A stretch of DNA of 64,000 bases from TOLSYN sp963849065 (GTDB lineage: Bacteria > Acidobacteriota > Terriglobia > Terriglobales > Acidobacteriaceae): contig CAWKFM010000002.1 in the NCBI GenBank assembly GCA_963849065.1, positions 558,001-622,000 of the forward strand. Reading direction: 5' to 3'. Position 1 is the stretch's first letter. Each line of letters begins with the position of its first letter. The notes beneath the pieces were generated by a model. That model searched no databases. It saw nothing but the letters and a program-made list of their open reading frames with translations, and had not been told where the DNA came from. The position numbers were made by a program, and so were the translations under genes. Positions 14,810 to 23,960 of the stretch are shown one piece after another.

Positions 14810-17542
14810 ATGATGAAGAAGTCTCTGCTTTGCGTTTTGCTGCTTACGTTCGCAGCGCTCTCCGCAGTTGGGCAGACCTCCGCCGCTGCGCAGACCTCCA
14901 CCAGCACAGGTCAAATCTCCGGAGTCGTGAAGGACCCGGACCAGGCGGTACTCGCCGGTGCGCACGTGACGGTCACGAACTCGACTACCAAGGTTAAGGC
15001 TGAAGCGGAGGCCGACAGCCAGGGTGCGTATTCGTTCTCCTCTCTGCCGCCGGGCAACTACGTGGTCGAAGCCGATTTCGACGGCTTCAATCACGTCGCA
15101 AGCAGCGAACTGGCCGTGATCGCGGGCCAGAGCGTCCACGCCGATTTGGTAATGGCTCCGGCCGGAAATAAACTGTCGGTGAATGTCTCGGCAGACAGCC
15201 AGAACGCCTACCGCGTGGACAATGTCACGCCGGGCGGTCCTCTGGGGAATGTGCCGATCGTGAATCTCCCCTACTCCGTGTATGTGATCCCGCGTCAAAT
15301 GATCGACGACACGCAGTCGAGGAACTTCATCGAAATCGCCAAGTACATGCCTCTCATCTCGTTCCGCGAGCAGCAGGGACCGGAGATTCTGCGCCCCGAG
15401 GCCCGCGGCATGCAGGGAACGAACATGCAGAACGACCGCAAGGACGGAATGGGATTTGCGGTCACTACGCCCACCGCGCTGGAGGAATACGAGCGGCTCG
15501 AAGTGTTCACCGGCCTGGGCGGCGAGTTGTATGGCCCAACCCAGCCCTCGGGCATATTCAACTTTGTAACCAAGCGCCCCACCGAGGAACGGTACGGCGA
15601 ATTCGAGACGGACTATGAGAGCGCCAGCATCGGCACGGCGCACCTCGACCTGGGAGGCCGCGTCGGTCCGAACGTCGGCGCTCAGAAGCTGTTTGGCTAT
15701 CGCACGAACTTGTTGATCGCCGATGGCGACGGCTATGTTAACGGCAGCCAGTTGCGCCGCCAGTTGGCCGCCGGGGCGTTCGATTTGCATCCCTTGGCGC
15801 ATACCACCATCGAGGGGAACTACAGCTACTACAACCTCTATCAGTTTGGATACCCCGGTTGGTTTGTCTACACTCCCACGCTCACTCCGTCGGCGAAAAC
15901 GCCCTACACCATCCTGCCGTCGCAGGCGCCTGATCCTACCGTTCAAGGTTATGGGCAGAGCTTTGCGGGTGTGAATATGAACAATCAGATCGGCGAAGTG
16001 CGGGTAAAGCAGGATTTCAGCCCCATCTGGCATCTCAATGTCGGGGTGCTGCAACAGATTGCCAGCCGCAGTATCAGCGAGCCGGTCAACGTGCTCACCA
16101 ATACCAGCGCCAGCGGAAGCGCAGCGGGATACCTGGCCCAACCGGGGTTCTACAAGACATATCTCGAAAACACGTTCCAGAACACCTTGTCTCCGCGCTT
16201 CCAGGTGAAGAGCGATTTGGCCTACCTGACCGGTCACTTCAAGACCTGGGGAATTCGCCACGATGTGGTGATCGGTAGCACCGGCTACCGGTTTGCGACC
16301 TGGAATGCCGTCGTGCCCTCCACCTTGTTGAGCACCAACCCCCTGTTCAATACGCTCCTATGCCCGAAGGGTGAGGATGCTGCTTGCACCTTCACTGGAA
16401 CCGGCACCCCTCCTGCTGGTACATACGAATCCGCCAGCATCGCCCATCCGCTGATTGATGTAGAGTCTGCGAACGGCCTTCCCTCCCTCACCAAAACAAA
16501 CGAGGCCAATGGCATCTACGTGAACAGCATCCTCCATCAGCAGGGATTCAGCCTGGGCGACACCATTACGCTGACCCCGCATTGGCTGTTGCGCGGCTCG
16601 GCCAGCGAGGATTGGACCTGGACCAACAACTACTCGCTCGGTCAACCCGGAACTCCGCCCACAACTACCTGCACGGCAACGGACTGTACAGTGCTATCCA
16701 ACGTCAAGGGCACCAATTTTATAGCCCACGGCATCAGTTCCTCCGGGAGCATCATCTTTAAGCCCGTCGCGAACATGACCATCTATGGAACCTATGCCGA
16801 CAGCCTGCAGGCACCCGACACGCCGGTGCAACCCACCGCGCCGTACTATGTAATCAACTCGAAAACGGCTCTCTCGCCGTATCGCGACCAGGAGGAAGAG
16901 GTCGGCTACAAAGCAGTGTTTCCAAGGATCAACTTCTCGACCGCTCTATTCCGAATCCAGCGGCCTTATATTGGAAATCCTGTGCCGGTTCCCAACAGCG
17001 AGTGCCCTCCGGGAACCATTACCGGCTCCTATACCACCTGCGCAATCAGCGAGATCACCGGCACTCAGATCAACTACGGTGCCGAAGCCCTGCTCGAGGG
17101 AAGGGTACTCGATAGCCTGATGATTGTGGCCGGCATCGAAGTTCTCAATCCGAAGCTCACGGACACGCATAACCCGCTGACGAACGACAAGAGGTTTGTG
17201 GGAATTCCCGACTACAAGTCCAACATTCTTGCCGAGTATCGCATTCCCCGGATGACTGGCTTGTACTTCAACGCCGACTGGCAGTATGTAGGTCGCCGTC
17301 CGCTCGATGACGTCAACCAACACTACACGTCCCAGTACAACAACTTTGACGTAGGTTTCCGTTACAGCCGCAAGGTCGCCGGAAGGTGGGCTACCTGGCG
17401 GATCGCGGCCAACAACGCTACCAATGTGCACTATTGGTCCACGGTAAACCCGGGCAGTCTCTCGGGTCTCAGCACCGGCAACTACTTGGGATTCCTTGGC
17501 GCGCCGCGGCTGATCCTGGCCTCCATGAAGTACGACTTTTAA
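14810..17542 (+). CDS. TonB-dependent receptor with carboxypeptidase-regulatory-like N-domain
   Basis: About 910 residues from the ATG at 14810 (MMKKSLLCVLLLTFAALSAVGQ, a clear signal peptide). Residues about 35-120 are a carboxypeptidase-regulatory-like/SpaA-type domain (GQISGVVKDPDQAVLAGAHVTVT). The plug follows (about 130-270: PYSVYVIPRQMIDD, then VFTGLGGELYGPTQPSGIFN), of the siderophore-receptor type, and then a 22-strand-type barrel ending in MKYDF with a terminal Phe. Such receptors import scarce ligands using the TonB-ExbBD system. It lies between an XRE-PBP regulator and a ModA/WtpA-like binding protein, so molybdate or tungstate, free or chelated, is the likely cargo. That is inference from context. 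A siderophore is the main alternative. Confidence 0.9.
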   Translation: MMKKSLLCVLLLTFAALSAVGQTSAAAQTSTSTGQISGVVKDPDQAVLAGAHVTVTNSTTKVKAEAEADSQGAYSFSSLPPGNYVVEADFDGFNHVASSELAVIAGQSVHADLVMAPAGNKLSVNVSADSQNAYRVDNVTPGGPLGNVPIVNLPYSVYVIPRQMIDDTQSRNFIEIAKYMPLISFREQQGPEILRPEARGMQGTNMQNDRKDGMGFAVTTPTALEEYERLEVFTGLGGELYGPTQPSGIFNFVTKRPTEERYGEFETDYESASIGTAHLDLGGRVGPNVGAQKLFGYRTNLLIADGDGYVNGSQLRRQLAAGAFDLHPLAHTTIEGNYSYYNLYQFGYPGWFVYTPTLTPSAKTPYTILPSQAPDPTVQGYGQSFAGVNMNNQIGEVRVKQDFSPIWHLNVGVLQQIASRSISEPVNVLTNTSASGSAAGYLAQPGFYKTYLENTFQNTLSPRFQVKSDLAYLTGHFKTWGIRHDVVIGSTGYRFATWNAVVPSTLLSTNPLFNTLLCPKGEDAACTFTGTGTPPAGTYESASIAHPLIDVESANGLPSLTKTNEANGIYVNSILHQQGFSLGDTITLTPHWLLRGSASEDWTWTNNYSLGQPGTPPTTTCTATDCTVLSNVKGTNFIAHGISSSGSIIFKPVANMTIYGTYADSLQAPDTPVQPTAPYYVINSKTALSPYRDQEEEVGYKAVFPRINFSTALFRIQRPYIGNPVPVPNSECPPGTITGSYTTCAISEITGTQINYGAEALLEGRVLDSLMIVAGIEVLNPKLTDTHNPLTNDKRFVGIPDYKSNILAEYRIPRMTGLYFNADWQYVGRRPLDDVNQHYTSQYNNFDVGFRYSRKVAGRWATWRIAANNATNVHYWSTVNPGSLSGLSTGNYLGFLGAPRLILASMKYDF

Positions 17543-17551
17543 CCAAACGAA

Positions 17552-17592
17552 AAACAGACGCCATGCCTTCACAGCATGGCGTCTGTTTTATT
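17552..17592 (+). terminator. Rho-independent terminator after the TonB receptor
   Basis: AAACAGACGCCATGC is followed by a short loop, then GCATGGCGTCTGTTT and further T residues. The perfect stem and T tract lie 10 bases past the stop codon. The binding-protein gene at 17650 therefore needs read-through or its own promoter. Confidence 0.92.
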
Positions 17593-17649
17593 TGCGCAGA
17601 GATCTAGTACGACCATCTTTCGGGAATGTGTCCAGGTTAAAGTAACGCT

Positions 17650-18747
17650 ATGAGGAACACATGTTTGCCGTCTCGCTCGGCCGGGTGTGTATTGGTTCTG
17701 TTTACACTTGTGCTGGCGTCAGCCGCCAGTGGGCAGACTCAGGATGGACAGACCCAAAGTTGCGTGCCGCTCTCCGGCCAGCACCTCATCATCTATCGCG
17801 CCGGCAGCCTCAGCCCCACCTTCAAACCTCTGGAGGCGACCTTCACCTGCCAGACGGGCGTCGCGATAGAGGATCACGCCATGGGCAGCGTGGACGCCGG
17901 CCGCCAGATCACCGCAGGCGGCCATGCCTGCGACCTCTACGCACCGGCTGATTATTCCGACATCGATCGGTTCATGAAGCCCGCCGGCTATGCAATTTTC
18001 AACATCGTCTTCGCCCAGGGAAGGATGGTGCTGGCCTATTCAGCAAGCTCGGTTGCGGAGAAGAAACTTCCGCCCATCGTGGCGGATGAAAGCGTTGCAT
18101 TCCATCCCCCGGACTCCGTCCCCAAAGCCTCGGCGAAGTGGTATGAGATTCTGACCGCGCCCGGCGTCAGAATTGGCGGCGGCAATCCGTTTCTCGATCC
18201 CGGTGCCTACCGCTCCTACATGATCTTTCAGCTGGCCCAGAGTTATTACAAGGTGCCGAACCTCTCCAACAATCTGATGGAGCACATCGTGATCCCCGGC
18301 GCGGAGCGTTCTATGCCTCCGGTTTCCGCGCTGGGCAAGAAATTTGATTTCCAGCTGATCTACGAGCACAGCGCGCAAGCGATGGCGAGCACCAATCCCG
18401 ACTTCCGCTACGTGGATTTGCCCGACGAGATCAACCTGTCGGACCCGGCCATGGATTCCTATTACGCAAGAAATGCGGTAGTGGTACTGCCCGGCCTGGG
18501 AACCGCGCGCAGCGCGCAGACCATTGCGGTTCGCGGCACCCGCGTAGCCTGGGGAATCACGCTGATGAACGATGCTCCGAACCGGGCGAGTGCGGTTAAG
18601 TTTCTACAACTGTTACTGAGCCCGAGCGGCACTGCGATGCTGAAAGAAAATGGTCCTGCGCCCATTGAACCGGCGCTGGTGAGTTCGACAGACTATCGCA
18701 AGCTTCCCGCATCATTGCGGCCTCTGGTTAAAAGATTGCGAAAGTAG
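17650..18747 (+). CDS. ModA/WtpA-like molybdate/tungstate-binding periplasmic protein
   Basis: 365 residues from the ATG at 17650. A signal peptide (about 1-29, ending ASAASGQ) precedes a class II solute-binding fold: LIIYRAGSLSPTFKPLEATF at the start is the classic oxyanion-binding Ser loop of molybdate/tungstate proteins, with the second Ser in HAMGSVDAGRQ. PADYSDIDRFM and the closing LLLSPSGTAMLKENG helix are also typical. The protein would present the oxyanion to an ABC transporter, but no modB/modC genes are visible here, so the permease must be elsewhere. It follows the TonB receptor in the same orientation, behind a terminator, which supports a shared uptake pathway. Confidence 0.88.
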   Translation: MRNTCLPSRSAGCVLVLFTLVLASAASGQTQDGQTQSCVPLSGQHLIIYRAGSLSPTFKPLEATFTCQTGVAIEDHAMGSVDAGRQITAGGHACDLYAPADYSDIDRFMKPAGYAIFNIVFAQGRMVLAYSASSVAEKKLPPIVADESVAFHPPDSVPKASAKWYEILTAPGVRIGGGNPFLDPGAYRSYMIFQLAQSYYKVPNLSNNLMEHIVIPGAERSMPPVSALGKKFDFQLIYEHSAQAMASTNPDFRYVDLPDEINLSDPAMDSYYARNAVVVLPGLGTARSAQTIAVRGTRVAWGITLMNDAPNRASAVKFLQLLLSPSGTAMLKENGPAPIEPALVSSTDYRKLPASLRPLVKRLRK

Positions 18748-19293
18748 GGATGGCTCACTGCTCGCATGAGGAATGCGGTCCGTAACTGCTGTTCTACGCC
18801 GTCTGCTCCGGGCCGACGTCGGCCCGTTCGTATGCCGGCAGAATCTTGCAGCGCAAATCATCCGAATATGCTCGTGGCATCTTGTCCGTGGCTGCGCGAA
18901 GAAATCTAAGTCATCGAGTTGAGATATTTAACCAGGTTCGAGCGTTGTCGCGGTCTTCGCTCTTGGACTGGGGCAGCGCTTCAAGATAATAGAGATGGCA
19001 AGTAGGGGCTTCTTCGCGTAGTCCCGAATTAAGAAAGACCCAGAACACTAGTCGAAAGCGGGCGGAAGCGAGTCGATAAACATCAGAGGGGGCGGAAATG
19101 TTAACGATGCGTGAATAAGCCGTCAGTTTGGGCTACAATCTCCAGTGCAGCACGTGCTAGAGGCTATGACCTTACAGACTGGCGGTGCAATGACTCACGC
19201 GAGTTCCATCACAGAATGTACCGGTCTTCTGCCAGGTTCCCCGTCTATTGAGCTGTTCCCTGTAAAGTTCTGAACGAAGTCGGAGGATAACTT
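18748..19293. other. Intergenic region with a perfect palindrome, no gene seen
   Basis: About 545 bases without a convincing open frame. A perfect 18-bp palindrome, CGGGCCGACGTCGGCCCG, lies at 18809-18826, 60 bases after the binding-protein stop. It may be a terminator stem or an operator, but no T tract follows. The right part (19240-19293) ends in TCGGAGGATAACTT, the ribosome site of the next gene. Confidence 0.5.
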
Positions 19294-20844
19294 ATGTCTT
19301 TGCGTCGATGGTTGCCGGTTCTACTCCCGTTGGCGGTCGCACTCTGCGTACCGTCATTTTTGTTGGCTCAGGATGATGCCGCTCCCAAGGCTCAGGTGTT
19401 TGGCGGCTACTCGTGGTATCACCCCGGCGGCTCCGTACCGGATTTCGATAGAGGCTGGGGCGGGCAGTTCACCTACAACCTAAACAATTGGGCGGGACTG
19501 ACGCTCGATGCCGGCGGCCACTACCATGATGGCAGTGTTCACACCGTGACGGGTGGACCAACCTTCACCTATCGCAGGGGACACTTTGCGCCGTTCGGCG
19601 AAGTGCTGTTCGGGTTTGCGCATATCGCGCCGGATGGGGCTCCCGACGCCAACCGATTTGCACTGATTGCCGGCGGCGGACTAGATTACCGGGTGACTCC
19701 GCGCTTCTCGATTCGCCCCATACAGGCTGATTACGTGTACACCACGTACCCCGTTTCGGGCGGTTCGATCACGCTGAACGGAGTTCGTCTGCAGGCTGGT
19801 CTGGTGTTCAACTTCGGATTGCCGAAGGAAGAAATTGTGAGCGCCGCCTGCAGCGCGCAGCCCTCGACAGTGGATTCCGGCGCGCCGGTCACGGTGACCG
19901 TGACGCCGGCGGGCTTCTCGCCCAAGCGCAAGCTGAGCTACTCCTATGAGAGCACCGGCGGCAAGGTGAGTGGAACCGGGGCGAGCGCCACGGTGGATAC
20001 CACCGGGATGGAAGGCGGCAGCTACACGGTGAGCGCCAAGGTAATGGACAACGGCACCGGCAAGCATCAGCATTCGGCGGCCTGCCAGGCGGCGTTCACG
20101 GTGAATGTCAAGCATCCGCCAACCCTGGCGGTCTCGGCCAACCCGAGTTCGCTGACGTGCGGCGGTACCTCGATGATCACGGCCGAAGGCAACAGCCCGG
20201 ATAACCGTCCGCTGACCTATAGCTGCACCTCGACGGCGGGCAGCCTGAGCGGCAATGGCATGCACTACACGCTGGACACCACGGGCGTTCCGGAGAGCAC
20301 CATGACCGTGAACTGCACGGTGACCGACGACCGCAACCTGAGCGCATCGGCGAGCACGCAGGTGAGTTGCACGGTTCCGGCGGCGGTGAAGGCCGAAGCG
20401 CCGGTTCCGCAGGCGAGCAAGTTTGCTACCACGGAGTGCACGCGCGATCTGAAGCGTCCTACGCGGGTGTGCAACGACGCCAAGGCTGAACTCGACCGCT
20501 ATGCCGATGCTCTGGCCGCGGCTCCGGACGCCAAGGGCGTGGTAGTGGGATACGCCACGACCGAGGAAGATGGATCCAAGAGGGGCAAGGAAGATGCTGC
20601 CCTTCGCGCAGTGAATACCAAGGAGTATCTGGTCAAGGAGAAGGGCATCGATCCGGCACGCATCGAACCGCGGACCGGAAGCGAATCCAGCCAGCGAGTG
20701 GATCTGTGGATGGTTCCCGCGGGCGCTACCTTCCCGGCGGAAGGCACGACCGTGGTGGACGAGAGCATGGTGAAGCCGATTCCTCGGGTTGCCCTGGGGG
20801 AAAGGTCCCACAAAAAGGCCCATCACAAGAAGGCTGCCGAGTAG
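19294..20844 (+). CDS. OmpA-like outer-membrane protein with Ig-like repeats
   Basis: 516 residues from the ATG at 19294, with GGAGG nine bases upstream. Signal peptide (1-25). Residues about 30-185 form an OmpA-type eight-strand barrel (KAQVFGGYSWYHPGG, then FNFGLPKEE). Two Ig-like/PKD-like repeats of about 85 residues follow (CSAQPSTVDSGAPVTVTVTP and LAVSANPSSLTCGGTSMITA). A degenerate OmpA C-terminal domain (about 375-490: RVCNDAKAELDRYADAL, then EKGIDPARIEPRTG) could bind peptidoglycan. The His/Lys-rich tail (HKKAHHKKAAE) is unusual. This architecture tethers the outer membrane to the wall and is common in Acidobacteriota. A terminator follows at 20910. Confidence 0.87.
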   Translation: MSLRRWLPVLLPLAVALCVPSFLLAQDDAAPKAQVFGGYSWYHPGGSVPDFDRGWGGQFTYNLNNWAGLTLDAGGHYHDGSVHTVTGGPTFTYRRGHFAPFGEVLFGFAHIAPDGAPDANRFALIAGGGLDYRVTPRFSIRPIQADYVYTTYPVSGGSITLNGVRLQAGLVFNFGLPKEEIVSAACSAQPSTVDSGAPVTVTVTPAGFSPKRKLSYSYESTGGKVSGTGASATVDTTGMEGGSYTVSAKVMDNGTGKHQHSAACQAAFTVNVKHPPTLAVSANPSSLTCGGTSMITAEGNSPDNRPLTYSCTSTAGSLSGNGMHYTLDTTGVPESTMTVNCTVTDDRNLSASASTQVSCTVPAAVKAEAPVPQASKFATTECTRDLKRPTRVCNDAKAELDRYADALAAAPDAKGVVVGYATTEEDGSKRGKEDAALRAVNTKEYLVKEKGIDPARIEPRTGSESSQRVDLWMVPAGATFPAEGTTVVDESMVKPIPRVALGERSHKKAHHKKAAE

Positions 20845-20909
20845 GACTGGAGCCCGCAGCCTGAATGAGCCATGCGCGGTCGGCAAAGGGCCGCGCACGA
20901 TCACACTTT

Positions 20910-20957
20910 CCCCGGCCGGATGCGTTACTCTAATGACATCCGGCCGGGGATTTTCTT
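20910..20957 (+). terminator. Rho-independent terminator after the OmpA-like gene
   Basis: CCCCGGCCGGATG at 20910-20922 pairs perfectly with CATCCGGCCGGGG at 20937-20949, followed by ATTTTCTT. Confidence 0.92.
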
Positions 20958-21022
20958 GCGCCGGTCCGGCTGTGCCTGGGCGTGCAGCCGGGCAGAGCGC
21001 AGGCGATTTTCCCCCAAAAATC

Positions 21023-23260
21023 ATGGTTGATGCGATGAGGAGTCCGAATTTGAAATACGGGCCGGTGATGCTGGTTGTGCTGGCGCTGATGCTGACCGGG
21101 GCGGCGGTAGGCGCGGCCCAGTCCCCTGGGGACCATTCTCCATGGGAGCACTCTCGCTGGCGACTGGCAGGGCCGTTTGGCGGCAACGCCCGCACCCTGG
21201 CCTACGATTCCTCCTACCCGGATCATATTCTGCTGGGCTCGGGCGGGGGAGCGGTGTTCGAATCGCTGGACAATGGGATGCATTGGCGTCCCCTGGCCCA
21301 GCTTGGCTCCGGGCATGACCTGATGCTGCAGAGCATTGTCTTCGACCCCTCGAATTCGCAGACCATTTACGCCGCGGGCTGGAGCATCACCGGCTCGGGC
21401 GGCGGCGTTTATGTGACCCACGACGGCGGGCAGAGCTGGAGCGAGCCGGAGGCGCTGCGCGGCAAGAGCGTGCAGGCGCTGGCGGTGGCGCAGAGTGACC
21501 CGCAGACGCTGGTGGCCGGGGCGCGGGACGGACTCTTCCGCAGCGAGGACGGAGGCAAGAGCTGGGAGCGGATCAGTCCGGAGGGCGACGCCGACCTGAA
21601 GAACGTTGAGTCGGTGGCGATCGATCCGCGCGATTCGGAGATCATCTACGCGGGCACCTGGCACCTGCCCTGGAAGACCCACGACGGCGGCCTGCACTGG
21701 AGCAGCATTAAACAAGGGGTCATCGACGACTCCGACGTCTTTTCCATCATCCTCGACCGGGGGAATCCGCAGACGGTCTTTGCCAGCGCCTGCTCGGGGA
21801 TATACCGGAGCGACAACGGTGGCAAGCTCTTTCGCAAGGTGCAGGGAATGCCCGATAGCGCGCGCCGCACCCGGGTGCTGGAACAGGATCCGCAGGATGC
21901 CGATACGGTGTACGCGGGCACCACCGAGGGACTGTGGAAGTCCACCGACGGAGGTCAAGATTTCCGGCTGATCTCGCCGCCGGACTTCATCCTGAATGGC
22001 GTGCTGGTGGACCCGCGCAACTCGCAGCGGGTGCTGATTGCCACCGACCGGGGAGGTGTGTTCGCCTCCGACGACGGCGGGCAGACGTTCTATGCGTCCA
22101 ACGCTGGCTTCAGCCAGCGCCAGACGACAGCGCTGGTGGCCGATCCGCAGGAGCCCAGCGACCTTTACGTGAGCGTGCTGAACGACAAGGAATTCGGCGG
22201 AGTCTTCCACCGCCACGAGGGGCAATGGACGCAGCTGAACGAAGGGCTGGGCAACGACGAGGTCTTCGACCTGCAGCGCTCTCCGGAGGGGCAACTGGTG
22301 GCGGCTACCAATCACGGCCTGTTTGTACTGGACGCCAGTGGCCAGCGCTGGGAGCCGAGCCGGGTGCTGCTGATCGAGACCCGGGCGGCCGGAAGCATGG
22401 GAACGGAAAGCGAGTCAACCGACGCCAAAGCCGATCCTGGCAGAGCGGTTCCCGCTTCTGGAGGCCAGGCTGCCAAACGCGTAAGTGCCAAGGCGGGCAA
22501 ATCCACGGGGGCCAGCAGAGGCGCAGCCGCTAGGGCTTCGGCTCGCAGAATGGCGCCGAAGCGGAGCGTAAAGAAAATTTCCCCGCGGCCCGGGGCCAAC
22601 ATCATTACGCGCTCCAGCTTTGCGGGCAGAGCTACGGCTCTGGCCCTGGGCGGCCGGCGCTGGTATGCGGCCACCGCCTCCGGTCTGCTGATTAGCGGCG
22701 ACCAGGGCGGCAGCTGGATCGAGGCGGCCATGAATGGGGCGTCCTTGGACGGAGCCCGGGACTTCTACTCGGTTTCGGCGCGCGGCCGGACGGTGGCAGC
22801 AGCTACCCTGCGGCAGGTGTGGTACAGCAGCGACGAGGGCGAGCACTGGTGGCCGCAGCCGCTGCCTACCTGGGTCTCGCGGATCTATAAAGTGACGGTG
22901 GGGATGGCCGAGTCGGGCGAAGACGAGCTGTGGGTTGCCACCCGGGAGGGCGCGCTGCGCTGGCGGAGTACGGCACCGGGGGTCGGGGAGTGGCAACATG
23001 TGCTGAACGGCTTGCCGGAGCGCGAGGTACTTTCGATCCGCTCGGAAGACGGCTGGCTGCTGGCGGGCGCGGCCGGCTCCGACACGGTGTTTGTGAGCCG
23101 GGACCAGGGACAGAGCTGGGAGGCCGAGCCGGAGACGGGCTTCGAGGTGACCGGCGCGGTGCGTCAGGAGAACCGGCTCTACGTGCTGAGCCGGCAACAC
23201 GGGGTGCTCGAGCAGGAGCCGGATGCGCCGATGGCGAAAGCGCGTCCTGCCGGGGAATAG
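21023..23260 (+). CDS. Exported BNR/sortilin-like multi-propeller protein
   Basis: About 745 residues from the ATG at 21023; the ATG at 21035 is an alternative and neither has a strong ribosome site. The signal segment is YGPVMLVVLALMLTGAAVGAAQ. The body consists of repeated blades with the BNR/Asp-box pattern S-x-D-x-G-x-x-W (SLDNGMHW, THDGGQSW, SEDGGKSW, STDGGQDF, SGDQGGSW, SSDEGEHW, SRDQGQSW), so at least seven clear Asp boxes. A basic Ala/Lys-rich linker (about 480-530) splits the two propeller halves. Such proteins (VPS10/sortilin- or Ycf48-like) bind or assemble partners outside the cytoplasm. The actual function is unknown. It has its own transcription unit after the terminator at 20910. 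Confidence 0.85.
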   Translation: MVDAMRSPNLKYGPVMLVVLALMLTGAAVGAAQSPGDHSPWEHSRWRLAGPFGGNARTLAYDSSYPDHILLGSGGGAVFESLDNGMHWRPLAQLGSGHDLMLQSIVFDPSNSQTIYAAGWSITGSGGGVYVTHDGGQSWSEPEALRGKSVQALAVAQSDPQTLVAGARDGLFRSEDGGKSWERISPEGDADLKNVESVAIDPRDSEIIYAGTWHLPWKTHDGGLHWSSIKQGVIDDSDVFSIILDRGNPQTVFASACSGIYRSDNGGKLFRKVQGMPDSARRTRVLEQDPQDADTVYAGTTEGLWKSTDGGQDFRLISPPDFILNGVLVDPRNSQRVLIATDRGGVFASDDGGQTFYASNAGFSQRQTTALVADPQEPSDLYVSVLNDKEFGGVFHRHEGQWTQLNEGLGNDEVFDLQRSPEGQLVAATNHGLFVLDASGQRWEPSRVLLIETRAAGSMGTESESTDAKADPGRAVPASGGQAAKRVSAKAGKSTGASRGAAARASARRMAPKRSVKKISPRPGANIITRSSFAGRATALALGGRRWYAATASGLLISGDQGGSWIEAAMNGASLDGARDFYSVSARGRTVAAATLRQVWYSSDEGEHWWPQPLPTWVSRIYKVTVGMAESGEDELWVATREGALRWRSTAPGVGEWQHVLNGLPEREVLSIRSEDGWLLAGAAGSDTVFVSRDQGQSWEAEPETGFEVTGAVRQENRLYVLSRQHGVLEQEPDAPMAKARPAGE

Positions 23261-23816
23261 GTTGGCTTTTTCGGTCGGAAATTCTTACTGAGAGCTGTTT
23301 GGCTTACGCGGGTTTAGAAAAAGCGCGTAGAACCGCAGGACACAGTACCGCACATCCAGTGTAGACAATGCCTAAACGTAGCACTGGCAGCCGACATCCC
23401 GCCATTTTTCAACGCAGATCCGTGTGCTCTCCCAATCACGCATCTCCCCCTAACTATCTCAGTTTAAGACATCCATGAGCTCGCGCAGGCAGCCCTCCGG
23501 GATTTTTCGATGAACACGCTTCAGTGTCACCGGAAATTAACATTGCCTTAACAATGTAGTAACGGGCTCAACCAGATACTCAGAAGTAATACTCCGGGTG
23601 GAATGAACGTTTACGCGTACCGCGCAGGGCGGGTACCCGGCGTGCTCTGTGACACTGGCTGATTTTGAGCAGCTAACGGAAATTCCAACAATCAGCGCGT
23701 TTTTTGTGGACGGCGTAGATAGCAGTACTCGGTTTCCGCCCCGGGAACGTGGCTGAGGCGCACCAAGTTAGACAACTCTGCTCTGCCGTGTTGAGCAGGG
23801 GGCTAAGTTAGAATCA
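23261..23816. other. Long intergenic region before the second MKSYQKI porin
   Basis: About 555 bases with no supported gene. AAGTTAGA occurs twice (near 23765 and 23803), 38 bases apart, just upstream of the conserved leader and could mark a regulator site. No terminator with a T tract is obvious for the preceding gene. Confidence 0.45.
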
Positions 23817-23960
23817 CTAGTACTCCTCAAGAGCTGAATTCAGAGGAGTTCGTGAGTTCGGGCGGAACTGCCGGACTCGGCAATCACATAACTGAATCGC
23901 ACAACCCGGCGGCACACGCCAAGGGGAATCTGCGAATGCACGACTTCGGAGCGAGAGATT
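23817..23960 (+). promoter_or_regulatory. Conserved 5' leader of the MKSYQKI porin, copy 2
   Basis: This matches the leader upstream of 5035 in order and in several blocks. It can form an ACTCCTC/GAGGAGT hairpin (about 23822-23850), a TGCCG-GACT-CGGCA hairpin (23869-23882) and a GGCG/CGCC hairpin (about 23909-23920). It ends with GGGAATCTGCGAATGCAC and the ribosome site GGAGCGAGAG. The conservation extends from about 100 bases upstream into the coding region. Differences from copy 1 keep several pairings. Confidence 0.55.

Noticed and set aside
14759..16261. 500-codon minus-strand frame opposite the TonB receptor
   Set aside because: Antisense shadow of a GC-rich gene; the plus strand has signal peptide, plug and barrel.
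19681..21195. 504-codon minus-strand frame overlapping the OmpA-like and BNR genes
   Set aside because: It crosses a terminator and two well-supported plus-strand genes and is Arg/His-rich without domains.
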